From Syntrophaceae bacterium UBA6087 (lineage in GTDB: Bacteria > Desulfobacterota > Desulfomonilia > UBA1062), in the NCBI GenBank assembly GCA_002448235.1, contig DIXF01000017.1:124001-188000 (forward strand): a stretch of 64,000 nt of DNA. Reading direction: 5' to 3'. The notes beneath the pieces were generated by a model. The model searched no databases and had not been told where the DNA came from. It worked only from the letters and a program-made list of their open reading frames with translations. Made by a program: the position numbers and the translations under genes. Of this stretch, positions 53,610 through 62,758 are shown one piece after another; position 1 is the stretch's first letter, and the number at the start of each line of letters is the position of its first letter.

Positions 53610-56054
53610 CTACTTCACGCCGGTGATGCGCATGCTGTAGAAGGAGCGGTACACGAAGATCAGCGCGATGCCGAAGAATGCTACGGCAAGGCCGGTCCTG
53701 AGACCTGTGTTCGTCATGGTAACCGCGATCTCGGTTGCGAGCAGGCCGAACAGGGTGGTGAACTTGATGACCGGGTTCATGGATACCGAAGACGTATCTT
53801 TGAACGGGTCGCCGACCGTGTCACCAACGACTGATGCCTCGTGGAGAGGGGTGTTCTTCTCTTTGAGGTCGACCTCGACGATCTTCTTGGCATTGTCCCA
53901 TGCGCCGCCTGCATTGGCCATGAAGATAGCCTGGAACAGACCGAAGAACGCCAGGGAAATGAGGTAACCGACGAAGAAGTAGGGGTTGAAGAACGAGAGC
54001 CCGAGAGCCATGAAGAAGATCACGATGAAGATGTTGATCATACCCTTCTGGGCGTACTGCGTACAGATCTTGACAACCTCTTTGGAATCTTCGATGGAAG
54101 CGGATGCCTTACTCAGGTCGATGTTATTCTTGATGTATACAACCGCGCTGTAGGAACCGGCAACAACGGCCTGGATGGAAGCGCCGGTGAACCAGTAGAT
54201 CACGCAGCCGCCCATGAGCAGGCCGATGATGATCTCGGGCTGCACAAGGCTCAGCTTTGCCTGGACGTCGCCGAAGAGACGCTCGAGCAGGATGATGATG
54301 CCGAACACCATGGTGGTTGCACCCACGACTGCCGTACCGATAAGAACCGGCTTGGCCGTTGCCTTGAAGGTGTTGCCCGCGCCATCGCAGGACTCGAGGT
54401 AGTGCTTGCTGGTCTCGAAGTCGGGATCGAAGCCGAACTCACCCTTGATCTCGGCTGCAATGTTCGGAACCTTCTCGATCATGGAAAGCTCATAGATGGA
54501 CTGGGCATTGTCGGAAACCGGGCCGAAGCTGTCGACAGCGATCGTAACCGGACCCATGCCCAGGAAGCCGAATGCCACCAGACCGAATGCGAACACCGGT
54601 GCGGCGAACAGGAACTCGGCAGGCATGATGTTGAGGATACTGGCGTTCTTGGAAACGAGATAAGCGACCAGCATGAGTATGAGGATCGCAAGGCCTTCCC
54701 AGAATGCGGAGAAGTTGCCTGCAACCAGTCCGGAGAGGATGTTCAGCGAAGGACCGCCCTGGCGGGAAGAATTCACGACTTCTTCGCAATGGCGGCTATT
54801 GGTGCTTGTGAAAACCTTGGTGAGCTCGGGGATCAGAGCTCCGGCAATCGTACCGCAGCTGATGATTATCGAGAGCGCCCACCAGAGGTCTTTGTATCTG
54901 ATCGGATCGAGGTCGGAAAGGAGCACGTAGCTGGCAAAGAATGTCACGGCGATGGATATGATCGAGGTGATCCATACCAGATTGGTCAGCGGATGCTCGA
55001 AGTCGAACTCCTTCTTGCCGGACCACATCGAGTTGCTGATTATATCGTTGACGAAATAAGATACTAACGAGGTGAGGATCATGAGGATACGCATTGCGAA
55101 GATCCACACGATCAGAATGCCGCCCATCTCCTGGTTGTCGAAGAGCGCGAGGGCCAGGAAGGCGATGAGTGCAACGCCGGTTACGCCGTAGGTTTCGAAA
55201 CCGTCAGCGGTAGGACCAACGCTGTCGCCGGCATTGTCACCGGTGCAGTCGGCGATAACGCCGGGGTTCTTCGGGTCGTCCTCAGGGAGGTGGAACACGA
55301 TCTTCATGAGGTCGGAACCGATGTCGGCGATCTTGGTGAAGATACCGCCGCAGATTCTCAGGGCGCTGGCGCCGAGAGATTCGCCGATGGCGAAGCCGAT
55401 GAAGCAGGGACCTGCAAGCTCTTTGGGGATGTAAGCCAGGATGAGGATCATGAAGAAGAGCTCAACGCTTACGAGCAGGAGGCCGACGCTCATACCGGAG
55501 CGCAGGCAGATGTTCACGATGTCCAGCGGGTTGGCCTTCAAGGATGCGAAGGCTGCCCTGGAGTTCGCCACCGTGTTGATCCGGATGCCGAACCATGCAA
55601 CACCGTAGGAGCCCAGGATGCCCAGGATCGAGGCAAGAAGGATAACGATGACGCCACCCATGGGCATGTGACCTAAGCCTTTGAAGTAATAAATGATACA
55701 AAGTGCGATCAGAACCCACAACGCTGCGAGGAACTTACCCTGCTGGGTGACGTACGTCTTACAGGTCTCCCAGATGGTGTTTGAAACGGCAAGCATGGAC
55801 TTGTGAGCCGGCAGGTTCTTCGTCTGGATATACTGCATATATCCGAACAGCAGGCCGACTACGCAAATCAGCAAGCCGAAGTTGAGAATGGCTATACCGC
55901 TGATTGAGCTGCCCAAGATGGTAAACGCCACGGTGGACAGATCAGGGAGCTGGATATCCGCTTCTCCCGCAAACGCTACAGGTGCCATGCCGAAGAGCAT
56001 GACGCCCGCAGACAACAAAATGGACCATAAACTCAGTTTTGCTTTACCCATCAT
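53610..56054 (-). CDS. hppA: membrane-bound proton-translocating pyrophosphatase
   Basis: 814 aa, about 16 helices. Couples PPi hydrolysis to H+ (or Na+) pumping. The signature DNAGDSVGPTADGFETYG and acidic metal-binding motifs are present. In the segment GNTFKATAKP, Lys stands where K+-independent enzymes have it, as opposed to Ala in the K+-dependent class, so a K+-independent H+ pump is inferred. The N-terminal extension is longer than in classic 700-aa enzymes. GGAGATTGAA precedes the double ATG. Expected in an energy-limited anaerobe. Confidence 0.92.
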   Translation of the reverse strand: MMGKAKLSLWSILLSAGVMLFGMAPVAFAGEADIQLPDLSTVAFTILGSSISGIAILNFGLLICVVGLLFGYMQYIQTKNLPAHKSMLAVSNTIWETCKTYVTQQGKFLAALWVLIALCIIYYFKGLGHMPMGGVIVILLASILGILGSYGVAWFGIRINTVANSRAAFASLKANPLDIVNICLRSGMSVGLLLVSVELFFMILILAYIPKELAGPCFIGFAIGESLGASALRICGGIFTKIADIGSDLMKIVFHLPEDDPKNPGVIADCTGDNAGDSVGPTADGFETYGVTGVALIAFLALALFDNQEMGGILIVWIFAMRILMILTSLVSYFVNDIISNSMWSGKKEFDFEHPLTNLVWITSIISIAVTFFASYVLLSDLDPIRYKDLWWALSIIISCGTIAGALIPELTKVFTSTNSRHCEEVVNSSRQGGPSLNILSGLVAGNFSAFWEGLAILILMLVAYLVSKNASILNIMPAEFLFAAPVFAFGLVAFGFLGMGPVTIAVDSFGPVSDNAQSIYELSMIEKVPNIAAEIKGEFGFDPDFETSKHYLESCDGAGNTFKATAKPVLIGTAVVGATTMVFGIIILLERLFGDVQAKLSLVQPEIIIGLLMGGCVIYWFTGASIQAVVAGSYSAVVYIKNNIDLSKASASIEDSKEVVKICTQYAQKGMINIFIVIFFMALGLSFFNPYFFVGYLISLAFFGLFQAIFMANAGGAWDNAKKIVEVDLKEKNTPLHEASVVGDTVGDPFKDTSSVSMNPVIKFTTLFGLLATEIAVTMTNTGLRTGLAVAFFGIALIFVYRSFYSMRITGVK

Positions 56055-56485
56055 TTCAATCTCCTTGTTTATTGGTCGATTGATACATTAGTGCCTGTCC
56101 CAAAGGCTTAAAAAAACGCCTATGGCACAAGCAACGACTAGTATCTTACCTTCCAAATTTTTATTCCGCCCTGGAGCAGGCTTGAGCAAGGAACGGTATA
56201 ACCTCGCTCTCGAAATTCACTCTAAGTGCACTCAATAAAACCATCCGCATGCCCACATAAAAGAGTAAAGTATACTTAGTTTATGACTCATGAGTGAATC
56301 ATCATTCAGCCCATGAAACCATACAATAGCTCCCTACCAGTGTCAAGATTTTTTATAGCGGAAATCGCCGAAAATATAGTGATTCTCATCGTGAGAGCAA
56401 ACGATTCACGGCAGGAATTTCTCATGGTTCCAAGAGAATAAAACCGGAGAATATTTGAGGCAAAAAGCGTTTAAGGCCGATTTGT
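56055..56485. other. 431-bp intergenic region upstream of hppA
   Basis: Contains the hppA promoter region and the downstream end of the HD-GYP gene. A palindrome at 56295-56308 is listed apart. No gene was recognised. Confidence 0.4.
56295..56308. promoter_or_regulatory. operator-like palindrome
   Basis: TGAAT-CATC-ATTCA, a perfect 5+5 inverted repeat with a 4-base centre, 240 bases upstream of hppA. It could be a regulator site. No matching -10/-35 was found beside it. Confidence 0.25.
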
Positions 56486-57913
56486 TTACTGAACGAAGAG
56501 AAGAGAAGGCTGGATTCCGAGCCGTGAGAAATGGATTCCGCCTACTATGCTTTTCCGGGAAAAGGTGTCGTCATTGTCCTGCGTCGCGAGGTTGAAAGCT
56601 TCACCTTTCTCCAGGCCGCCTTTGCCATCGTCCTTGAGGAGAACGATCACCGGGAGACTCTTTTCAGATTCATCCGGATATTCCATCACCAGACCGATTT
56701 CTCCGGTATTCAGCTCTACGATCGAGCCGATGGGGTAGATTCCCATCATATTGATAAAGCTTTTCAGAAGGAGCGTGTCAAAGCTTTTGCCCCGCTCGCT
56801 CCACATTCTCCGCAACGCCTCGTCGGGGGTGAAGGCCCTGGGACGATAGACGCGTTCGGAAGTCAGGGCCTCGTACACATCAGCAATCCGCAGGATCTTA
56901 CCGAGAAGGCTCAGTTTTTTCATGAAATGCGTCTTGGGATATCCGGTCATATCAACATTGAGATGATGTTCGAACGGGCCGAGAATTATCCGTGACCGCA
57001 GGGAATGCGGTGCGTTCAATCTGAGAATCTTCCTCACGCCGATAAGCGGGTGCCTCCTCATCTTGTCCCATTCATCGGCGCTCAGTTGGCCACGTTTCAG
57101 GAGTATCTCCTTTGATACCCCGACCTTTCCCAGATCATGAAAGAGTCCGCAGACCGTCAAATGTTCGAGAAAGACCTGGGACAGACCTACGTATCTCCCC
57201 AGGCACGTGGCAAGCAGGGCTACGTTCACGGAATGGGTATAGGTATAATCGTCGTAGTCTCGGATGGTTGAAAGTCCCAGCAGGAGTGAATTGTCTTCCT
57301 CCACCAGGTCCACGATGGTCTGGGCCAGGCGCCTTGCCTTGCGGACTCCCGCAATCCCTTTCGATGCCTTTTCCGCCACTTCTTTAACGGTGTTCAGGGC
57401 GTGAAAGTAAGCATGCCTGGCCTTTTCTTTCCTCCGCATGTCCGGACTCTGCTCGGTATCCTCCTGTTTCAGGTACAGCTCTACCCAGGAGAATTCATTT
57501 GCTTTCAGTTGAGCGTTCAGCCATTCATAGGCATTATCGTGTCGGATCGAATCGTTGAGGAGCCGGACAAAGGTCACGATGTCCTCGGGCGAAACGCCTT
57601 TCACGGAAACGAGGAAATTGACGCCGTCGAGATTCCTGTTCGAGAAGTACTCAACCATTTCATTGATGATACTGAATATCTCTCGCTGATAAAGGATCTT
57701 TTCACCCTGGACATGGAATCTCCCCCGCCAGACCTGGACAGGCACATCACTGTTACCCTCAGACAGGCTGGAAAGAATATCGTGGAATTGAGCGACGCTT
57801 TCCTTGACCAGCTGGTTGTTATCCTGGTGAATCCTTGCCGTATTGACGATCTGATAGAAGGCCTTGATTAATCTTCCTCCCAGAAGTTCGGGCTGGATTC
57901 TCTGGTTCGACAC
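56486..57913 (-). CDS. HD-GYP domain phosphodiesterase
   Basis: 475 aa. The HD-GYP domain starts near residue 210 with HSVNVALL and carries HDLGKVGV (HD pair). Its GYP region reads HHLNVDMTGYP, close to the HHExxDGxGYP consensus but with DM in place of DG. Domains of this type hydrolyse cyclic di-GMP. The N-terminal half is helical, without a recognised sensor, and a PilZ-like or beta domain may form the C-terminus. The start is GTG at 57913 with AAGGAGGCGCACCT upstream. It lies 30 bases downstream of the HEAT-repeat gene. Confidence 0.85.
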   Translation of the reverse strand: MSNQRIQPELLGGRLIKAFYQIVNTARIHQDNNQLVKESVAQFHDILSSLSEGNSDVPVQVWRGRFHVQGEKILYQREIFSIINEMVEYFSNRNLDGVNFLVSVKGVSPEDIVTFVRLLNDSIRHDNAYEWLNAQLKANEFSWVELYLKQEDTEQSPDMRRKEKARHAYFHALNTVKEVAEKASKGIAGVRKARRLAQTIVDLVEEDNSLLLGLSTIRDYDDYTYTHSVNVALLATCLGRYVGLSQVFLEHLTVCGLFHDLGKVGVSKEILLKRGQLSADEWDKMRRHPLIGVRKILRLNAPHSLRSRIILGPFEHHLNVDMTGYPKTHFMKKLSLLGKILRIADVYEALTSERVYRPRAFTPDEALRRMWSERGKSFDTLLLKSFINMMGIYPIGSIVELNTGEIGLVMEYPDESEKSLPVIVLLKDDGKGGLEKGEAFNLATQDNDDTFSRKSIVGGIHFSRLGIQPSLLFVQ

Positions 57914-57943
57914 AGGTGCGCCTCCTTTTAGTACCCATTCGTG

Positions 57944-59608
57944 TTAAATATCTTTGAGCAGCCGCCGCACAACCGGATTAAGAGATCGGCGGGCTTCTTC
58001 AAGTACCTGCTGCGCTTCTTTGCTGGCCAGCTTACTCAATGCAACAGCAGCGCCTTTTCTCTGCGGGGAAACGCTGAATGAAGGCATCCGTCCCATATTG
58101 AACAGGGTATTCTTCAAGAAAGGGATGGAGGAAGACGACCCGCATTGGCCCAGAGTAGTGAAGCAGGCGACGATGTGCTCGCTGTCGGCGTTCGTGTACT
58201 TCCCTTGTTCGAGATAGTCGAGAAGGAGACTTTCGGCAACAGGGCTGCGGGACTGTCCCAACTGCTTCAGGATAAGGCGGCGGATAGATTCGTCCCTGTC
58301 GTTGATCAGGCTGAAAACATCCTTTATATGATCGGGTCCCTTTTGCAACAGTCCCTTTACCGCTTCCTGCCGAACATAGGTTGATTTATGCCTGATCAGT
58401 TTCATCAGAATCCTGGAAGACCTTTCGCCTCCCAGGTTGATAATTACATGAACAAGCTTTTCCATAAGCTTTTCATCAGGATTTTTCAGCAGGGCTTCCA
58501 ATGGACGGAAGTCCCGGACGCTCAACGAGCTTATCACCTCTACAAGCATTTGCCGCATTTTTACCGGTTGATTCTTCGACAAAAGGGTCCCCAGGGTATG
58601 AACCGCTTCAGGTTGAAGCAGCAGGATTATCTGCCTGAGTTTTTCGATCTGGTCCGGTTCTATTTCCGGCCATACATCCTGTAAAGGATTCAACGACGGC
58701 GAACTGGATACCGTAAGGAAAAAGTCCTCGATGACCGGACCGGTCCAGGGTATCTCGTCCGTGCACGAGCTGACGACATACTTCAGGCTCTGAAGGATCT
58801 TTATGGAAATGTCGAAATCCCTTCGCGCCAGCGAATTCACGAACTCTTCTTCCAGCACCTCAAGAATGACTTTGAAGTTTTCTTGTTCCCGGTGCTGGAG
58901 CAGGCTGTCGAGCAACGCGTCCAGATATGCGGTCGGATCTCCGTCTTCCTCTATGCAGACCATCTCCTGGATCGTTATCGCTTCTTCCGGGGCAACCAGA
59001 ATGTCCTCTTTGAGAATCGGCGGATCGGCCAGAGGCTTCCAGTCAGCGAGCTTGCTTTCTCTCAGTAACGCGGAGACCGTGTTTTCGGTCTCCTGGGGGG
59101 GGGCAAGCTCTACATCCTGTTCCACTCCCCAGAAGAAATCGGAAACTTCGTACTTAATATGGGGAAGCCGGTTCTCCCAGAATGCAGTGACGATATCGCC
59201 CTCGGGCTCGTCGGACAGTATACTGTACTTATTGATGATTCTCAGGAATTCTTTTATCTCGTCAGCCTTTATCCCTTCCGTGAATTCCAGCCATCGTATC
59301 CCGTCACGAAAAAGAGTGAACGCCAGCGTCCCTTCTTCAGGGGGTTCCGAAAGGATTGTTTCTCCCTGGGAAAGAAGCTGGTCTCTTTCAATATCAAGTC
59401 TCAGATTTCCGAAGTTGGTCAGGTATTTCTTCAGCTGCGAATGAAACTGTTCAAGGGAATTAGAGCAGACGGTGTGGCCTTCGGGGTATAACGAGTAATT
59501 CTTTCTTACAAGTTGGAGACTTGCGACAACCTTCTTCGCAGCCTGGAGTTCCTCTTCCGTAGGCCCGTTGTTCAGGGGCTGTGAATTTATGTCATGAGAA
59601 TCGGTCAC
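57944..59608 (-). CDS. HEAT-repeat protein
   Basis: 554 aa, cytoplasmic. N-terminal region about 1-150 is conserved in paralogues next to HD-GYP genes (KNYSLYPEGHTVCSNSLEQ), C-terminal half about 330-550 is built of HEAT/PBS-lyase-like helical repeats (VRQEAVKGL, DESIRRLILKQLG). The start is GTG at 59608 with GAGGG upstream. Probably a scaffold or regulator for the HD-GYP protein encoded just downstream. No enzyme motif. Confidence 0.75.
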   Translation of the reverse strand: MTDSHDINSQPLNNGPTEEELQAAKKVVASLQLVRKNYSLYPEGHTVCSNSLEQFHSQLKKYLTNFGNLRLDIERDQLLSQGETILSEPPEEGTLAFTLFRDGIRWLEFTEGIKADEIKEFLRIINKYSILSDEPEGDIVTAFWENRLPHIKYEVSDFFWGVEQDVELAPPQETENTVSALLRESKLADWKPLADPPILKEDILVAPEEAITIQEMVCIEEDGDPTAYLDALLDSLLQHREQENFKVILEVLEEEFVNSLARRDFDISIKILQSLKYVVSSCTDEIPWTGPVIEDFFLTVSSSPSLNPLQDVWPEIEPDQIEKLRQIILLLQPEAVHTLGTLLSKNQPVKMRQMLVEVISSLSVRDFRPLEALLKNPDEKLMEKLVHVIINLGGERSSRILMKLIRHKSTYVRQEAVKGLLQKGPDHIKDVFSLINDRDESIRRLILKQLGQSRSPVAESLLLDYLEQGKYTNADSEHIVACFTTLGQCGSSSSIPFLKNTLFNMGRMPSFSVSPQRKGAAVALSKLASKEAQQVLEEARRSLNPVVRRLLKDI

Positions 59609-59812
59609 CTAACCATCCCTCTCTCTCATATTCCCCAATAGATGCAGTCAATATTCCAATGGTTAATCTTCACAATATATTTCGGTACGTTCTTCTCGAA
59701 ACTATAATAACGATGCTCATTTCCGTTTCCCTGACTAAAAGGGCTTCTTTCCGGCTCGGTCTTGTCCCGCCGGATCTTTCCCTTTATAAGAATAAAAGGA
59801 GGATATTTTATC

Positions 59813-60175
59813 ATGGCCTACCGGGAATGTTCCGCTCTCCGCTCAAACGGGTTTAAACGAGCCCGGTCATCGGTCCTCTTGCCGGCCGTCTTTGCCGTCT
59901 TTCTTCTGTCTGCAGGCTGCGCCACGGTCGGCCGAGATTTTCCTGATGAGCTTGTATCACGCATAACAGCCCACGAAACCACCCGGGAACAGATCCGCTC
60001 GATGTTCGGACCGCCCTGGCGTGTAGGGCTCGAAGACGGGCAGCGGACGTGGACTTACGGCAGATACCGATACAGTATTTTCAAGGATGCGAGCACCAAG
60101 GACCTGGTAATCCGTTTCGACAGGAAGGGGGTCGTCTCTTCCTACACATTCAATACAACCGAACACCGGGAATAG
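59813..60175 (+). CDS. small lipoprotein, SmpA/OmlA (BamE)-like
   Basis: 120 aa. The start at 59813 has AAGGAGGATATTTTATC; the earlier ATG at 59762 does not. Lipobox SAGCATVG. The mature part (TTREQIRSMFGPPWRVGLED, then TYGRYRYSIFKD and an ending in DLVIRFDRKGVV) fits the SmpA/OmlA fold of BamE-type proteins. Could be a barrel-assembly accessory, but other lipoproteins share the fold. Confidence 0.75.
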   Translation: MAYRECSALRSNGFKRARSSVLLPAVFAVFLLSAGCATVGRDFPDELVSRITAHETTREQIRSMFGPPWRVGLEDGQRTWTYGRYRYSIFKDASTKDLVIRFDRKGVVSSYTFNTTEHRE

Positions 60176-60292
60176 CCTGATCTCCCGGGCGGCGCCCCGC
60201 GGGCAGTTCCCAAAAACGGCAGGAAGAGAGACGGCAGAGGGTATGACTCCCTGCTCCGCCCCATCTGCCAGGGTGACCGGGGGAAACGGTAT

Positions 60293-60775
60293 TTACAGGA
60301 TCTTGGTATAAATGATCTTACTGTCGTTTCGTGCGTAGAAATCTTCGAGTACGGCTTCCCGTGTATAGCCCGATCTCTCATAGAACGCCTGCGTCGGCTG
60401 GTAAAGGCCCCGGGATGAAGTCTCGATGTAGATGCGGGAACCGTCCATCGCCCTGACGGCGGTCTCGGAGGAGACAAGCAGCCCGCGGCCGATTCCCTGT
60501 CCCTGGTACCGCCGGTGAACGGCTATCCAGTACAGGTCAAAGCTCGATGCCGTACCCGGGATGTGCCCGAAGCAGGTGTATCCCAGCACGTGAGAGCCTT
60601 CCTCTTCGCAGAACAGGAAATGATAGCCGCTTTGAAGCCCTTTGCTCAAACGTTCGTCCACGAGCTCGACGGCGATACCCTGTTCCTCCGGATTGAAGAA
60701 ACCCGTAGACTCGATAATGACCTTTACCGTCTCCCTGTCAGCCGGAGAAACAAGGTCGCGATAGGAGAGCTTCAT
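60293..60775 (-). CDS. GNAT family N-acetyltransferase
   Basis: 160 aa. The start at 60775 lies two bases after the ligase stop (TGATTATG) with AAGGGG upstream; longer in-frame starts at 60910 overlap that ligase. Acetyl-CoA motif A is HRRYQGQGIGRGLL, and the C-terminal YERSGYTREAVLEDFYARN fits GNAT. A single small domain. It is last in an operon with KamA and two ATP-grasp ligases, so it may acetylate their product. Shorter than AblB-type beta-lysine acetyltransferases (about 260 aa), so it is not their obvious orthologue. Confidence 0.82.
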   Translation of the reverse strand: MKLSYRDLVSPADRETVKVIIESTGFFNPEEQGIAVELVDERLSKGLQSGYHFLFCEEEGSHVLGYTCFGHIPGTASSFDLYWIAVHRRYQGQGIGRGLLVSSETAVRAMDGSRIYIETSSRGLYQPTQAFYERSGYTREAVLEDFYARNDSKIIYTKIL

Positions 60776-60777
60776 AA

Positions 60778-61770
60778 TCAGCCCCTTTCCAGCGTATCTT
60801 CGAGGATGCATGCAATCATCCCCGGATAGCTCATCCCTGCCTTCTGAGATGCTGCCACAAAGCCGCTGTCGGGTGAGATACAGGGATTGGCGTTGATCTC
60901 GAGCACCCACGGCTTCCGCTCTCCGTCAACCCGAAAATCGACCCGGGCGTAGCCTCTTAAGTCAAAGGCTTTCCAGCACGCCTGCGCTGTCTGCCGTAGA
61001 TCGGTAAGGAGGTCTGCATCCTTCTCCCCGAACTCAAAGGTCCGGAGCGTGGATTTGTACTCAATGGAATCCTCATCCCACTTCGCCTTGTAATCGACGA
61101 TCCCGGGCCTTCCGTCGGGAAAAGAAAACGTGATCTCTGCAGGCGGCAGCACCTTCGCCCCGTGAGCTCCGCCGAGGACCGAGAGGTTGAACTCCCTTCC
61201 GTCTATGAAACGCTCGGCAAAGCACTTTTTTCCCAGAATACGCTCCCTCTTCTCGAGGGAATCTATCAGATCCGGAAGATCTTTCGCCTCTTTCACCGAC
61301 TCGGAGTCTATCCCGATGGATGCCTCCTCCCAGAGCGTCTTCACGATATACCGGGAAGGAAACGGAAGATCGCACTCTTGAGGGCTGCCCGGCACGATCC
61401 ACTCGGGTGTCGGTATACCCGATCTGAACATCCATTTTTTTGCCAGCACCTTGTTCGAGGTGAGAAACATTGCCTCGGTGCAGGCGCCGGTATACGGGAT
61501 GTCGAGATGGTCCAGGATCGAGCAGGCCAGGTGGATGAGCCTGCCGTCGTTATCCAGAGATTCCACGATATTGAAGATGCACAGGGGCTTGATACGGTTG
61601 AGCCGTGCCGCGAATGCACGGATGTCCGGTTCGAAAGGGACCGTTACGGCCCGGTAACCGAGGCTCGTCAGTGCATCGGATACCGCCGCCGCCTGGGTGA
61701 GCACATCCTGGTCGTCCGGCGAGGCATCAAGGGGAAGATTCTGATGGATGATGACGACGGACTTGCTCAC
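60778..61770 (-). CDS. ATP-grasp ligase, D-Ala-D-Ala-ligase-like (first copy)
   Basis: 330 aa. N-terminal domain, then ATP-grasp motifs: KTLWEEASIGID (ATP binding), FAERFIDGREFNLSVLGG, and the C-terminal metal site ARVDFRVDG with EINANPCISPDSG. Family members join two amino acids or a carboxylate with an amine using ATP. Divergence from true Ddl around the active site suggests another substrate. It lies nine bases downstream of the second ligase and directly upstream of the GNAT gene. Confidence 0.82.
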   Translation of the reverse strand: MSKSVVIIHQNLPLDASPDDQDVLTQAAAVSDALTSLGYRAVTVPFEPDIRAFAARLNRIKPLCIFNIVESLDNDGRLIHLACSILDHLDIPYTGACTEAMFLTSNKVLAKKWMFRSGIPTPEWIVPGSPQECDLPFPSRYIVKTLWEEASIGIDSESVKEAKDLPDLIDSLEKRERILGKKCFAERFIDGREFNLSVLGGAHGAKVLPPAEITFSFPDGRPGIVDYKAKWDEDSIEYKSTLRTFEFGEKDADLLTDLRQTAQACWKAFDLRGYARVDFRVDGERKPWVLEINANPCISPDSGFVAASQKAGMSYPGMIACILEDTLERG

Positions 61771-61779
61771 AAGGGCTTT

Positions 61780-62757
61780 TCAGCTGATCCTCTTCAAAGT
61801 GCTCAGGAGGATGCGCTCGACAAGGTTCTGAAAAGAGATGCCGTTGAGCCTGCACAGGATCGGCAGATCGGAATGAACAGGATTAAGCCCTGCCAGGGGA
61901 TTCACCTCGATGAAATTGGGCAAGCCCTGAGCATCCATCCGGATGTCTACCCGGCCGCCGTCCCTGCATCCAAGGACCTTCCACGAGGCAAGGGCAAGCT
62001 CGGAGCATGAATGGATCACTTCCTGTTCCGGGACGGAGTAGACGATCATCTCCTCGTAGTTCGCTTTGGTATGATAAGAGTAAATCATCTCGCCGTCCTG
62101 CTTATCGCGGAACAGCACCTCCATGATACCGATGACCTGGGCCTCTCTTCCGGTGCCCACGACTCCTGCGGTGAACTCCCTGCCGGGAAGGTAGGTCTCC
62201 ACGAGCACGGGCTGACGGAATTCTTCCAGCAGACGCTCGCAGATCGAGCGAAGCTCTTCAGGGGAAGATATCCTGGAGATGTTGGAAATACCCTTGCCCG
62301 TGCCTTCTGCAACGGGTTTTGCAAACAGGGGATACGGCAGCCGGACTGCATCGGCCTCATCGACCGAGCCTACCAGGGCGAAGTCGGCGGTAAGGAGCCC
62401 GGCCTCGCGTATGACTGACTTGGTCATGCCCTTGTGCAGGGTCAGCGCGAGCACGAAGGGGTCCGAAAAGGTATAGGGAATCCGGTACGCATCGAGGAGC
62501 GCAGGCACCAGCGCCTCCCGTCCGACCCCGTGCATGCCTTCGGCGATATTGAAAACCAGGTCCCACTTGTGGCCTGCACAGAGCCTTGACACGAGCTGCT
62601 TTACGTTTCCGATCCGGTCGGTGGTATGGCCGAGTGCGGTTAAGGCCTCATCGATGGCATCGATGGTGTCGGCCCGGTCGAACTCGGCGGTCTCCTCGTA
62701 GCTGTACCCTTCTTTCAGGTAATCGTCTCTGAGATCATAGGTAATACCTACTTTCAT
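61780..62757 (-). CDS. ATP-grasp ligase, D-Ala-D-Ala-ligase-like (second copy)
   Basis: 325 aa. The start at 62757 follows the aminomutase stop (TGAGATG); an ATG at 62787 would lie inside that gene. Motifs: FNIAEGMHG, KPVAEGTGKGIS, VETYLPGREFTAGVVGTG and the metal site RVDIRMDAQG with EVNPLAGLNPVHSD. More Ddl-like in its end than the first copy, which is distinct from it, so the two are probably not redundant. Second gene of the operon with KamA. Confidence 0.82.
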   Translation of the reverse strand: MKVGITYDLRDDYLKEGYSYEETAEFDRADTIDAIDEALTALGHTTDRIGNVKQLVSRLCAGHKWDLVFNIAEGMHGVGREALVPALLDAYRIPYTFSDPFVLALTLHKGMTKSVIREAGLLTADFALVGSVDEADAVRLPYPLFAKPVAEGTGKGISNISRISSPEELRSICERLLEEFRQPVLVETYLPGREFTAGVVGTGREAQVIGIMEVLFRDKQDGEMIYSYHTKANYEEMIVYSVPEQEVIHSCSELALASWKVLGCRDGGRVDIRMDAQGLPNFIEVNPLAGLNPVHSDLPILCRLNGISFQNLVERILLSTLKRIS

Positions 62758-62758
62758 C

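Noticed and set aside
53841..55067. 408-aa plus-strand ORF opposite hppA
   Set aside because: Antisense shadow of a conserved gene with no family match and no RBS.
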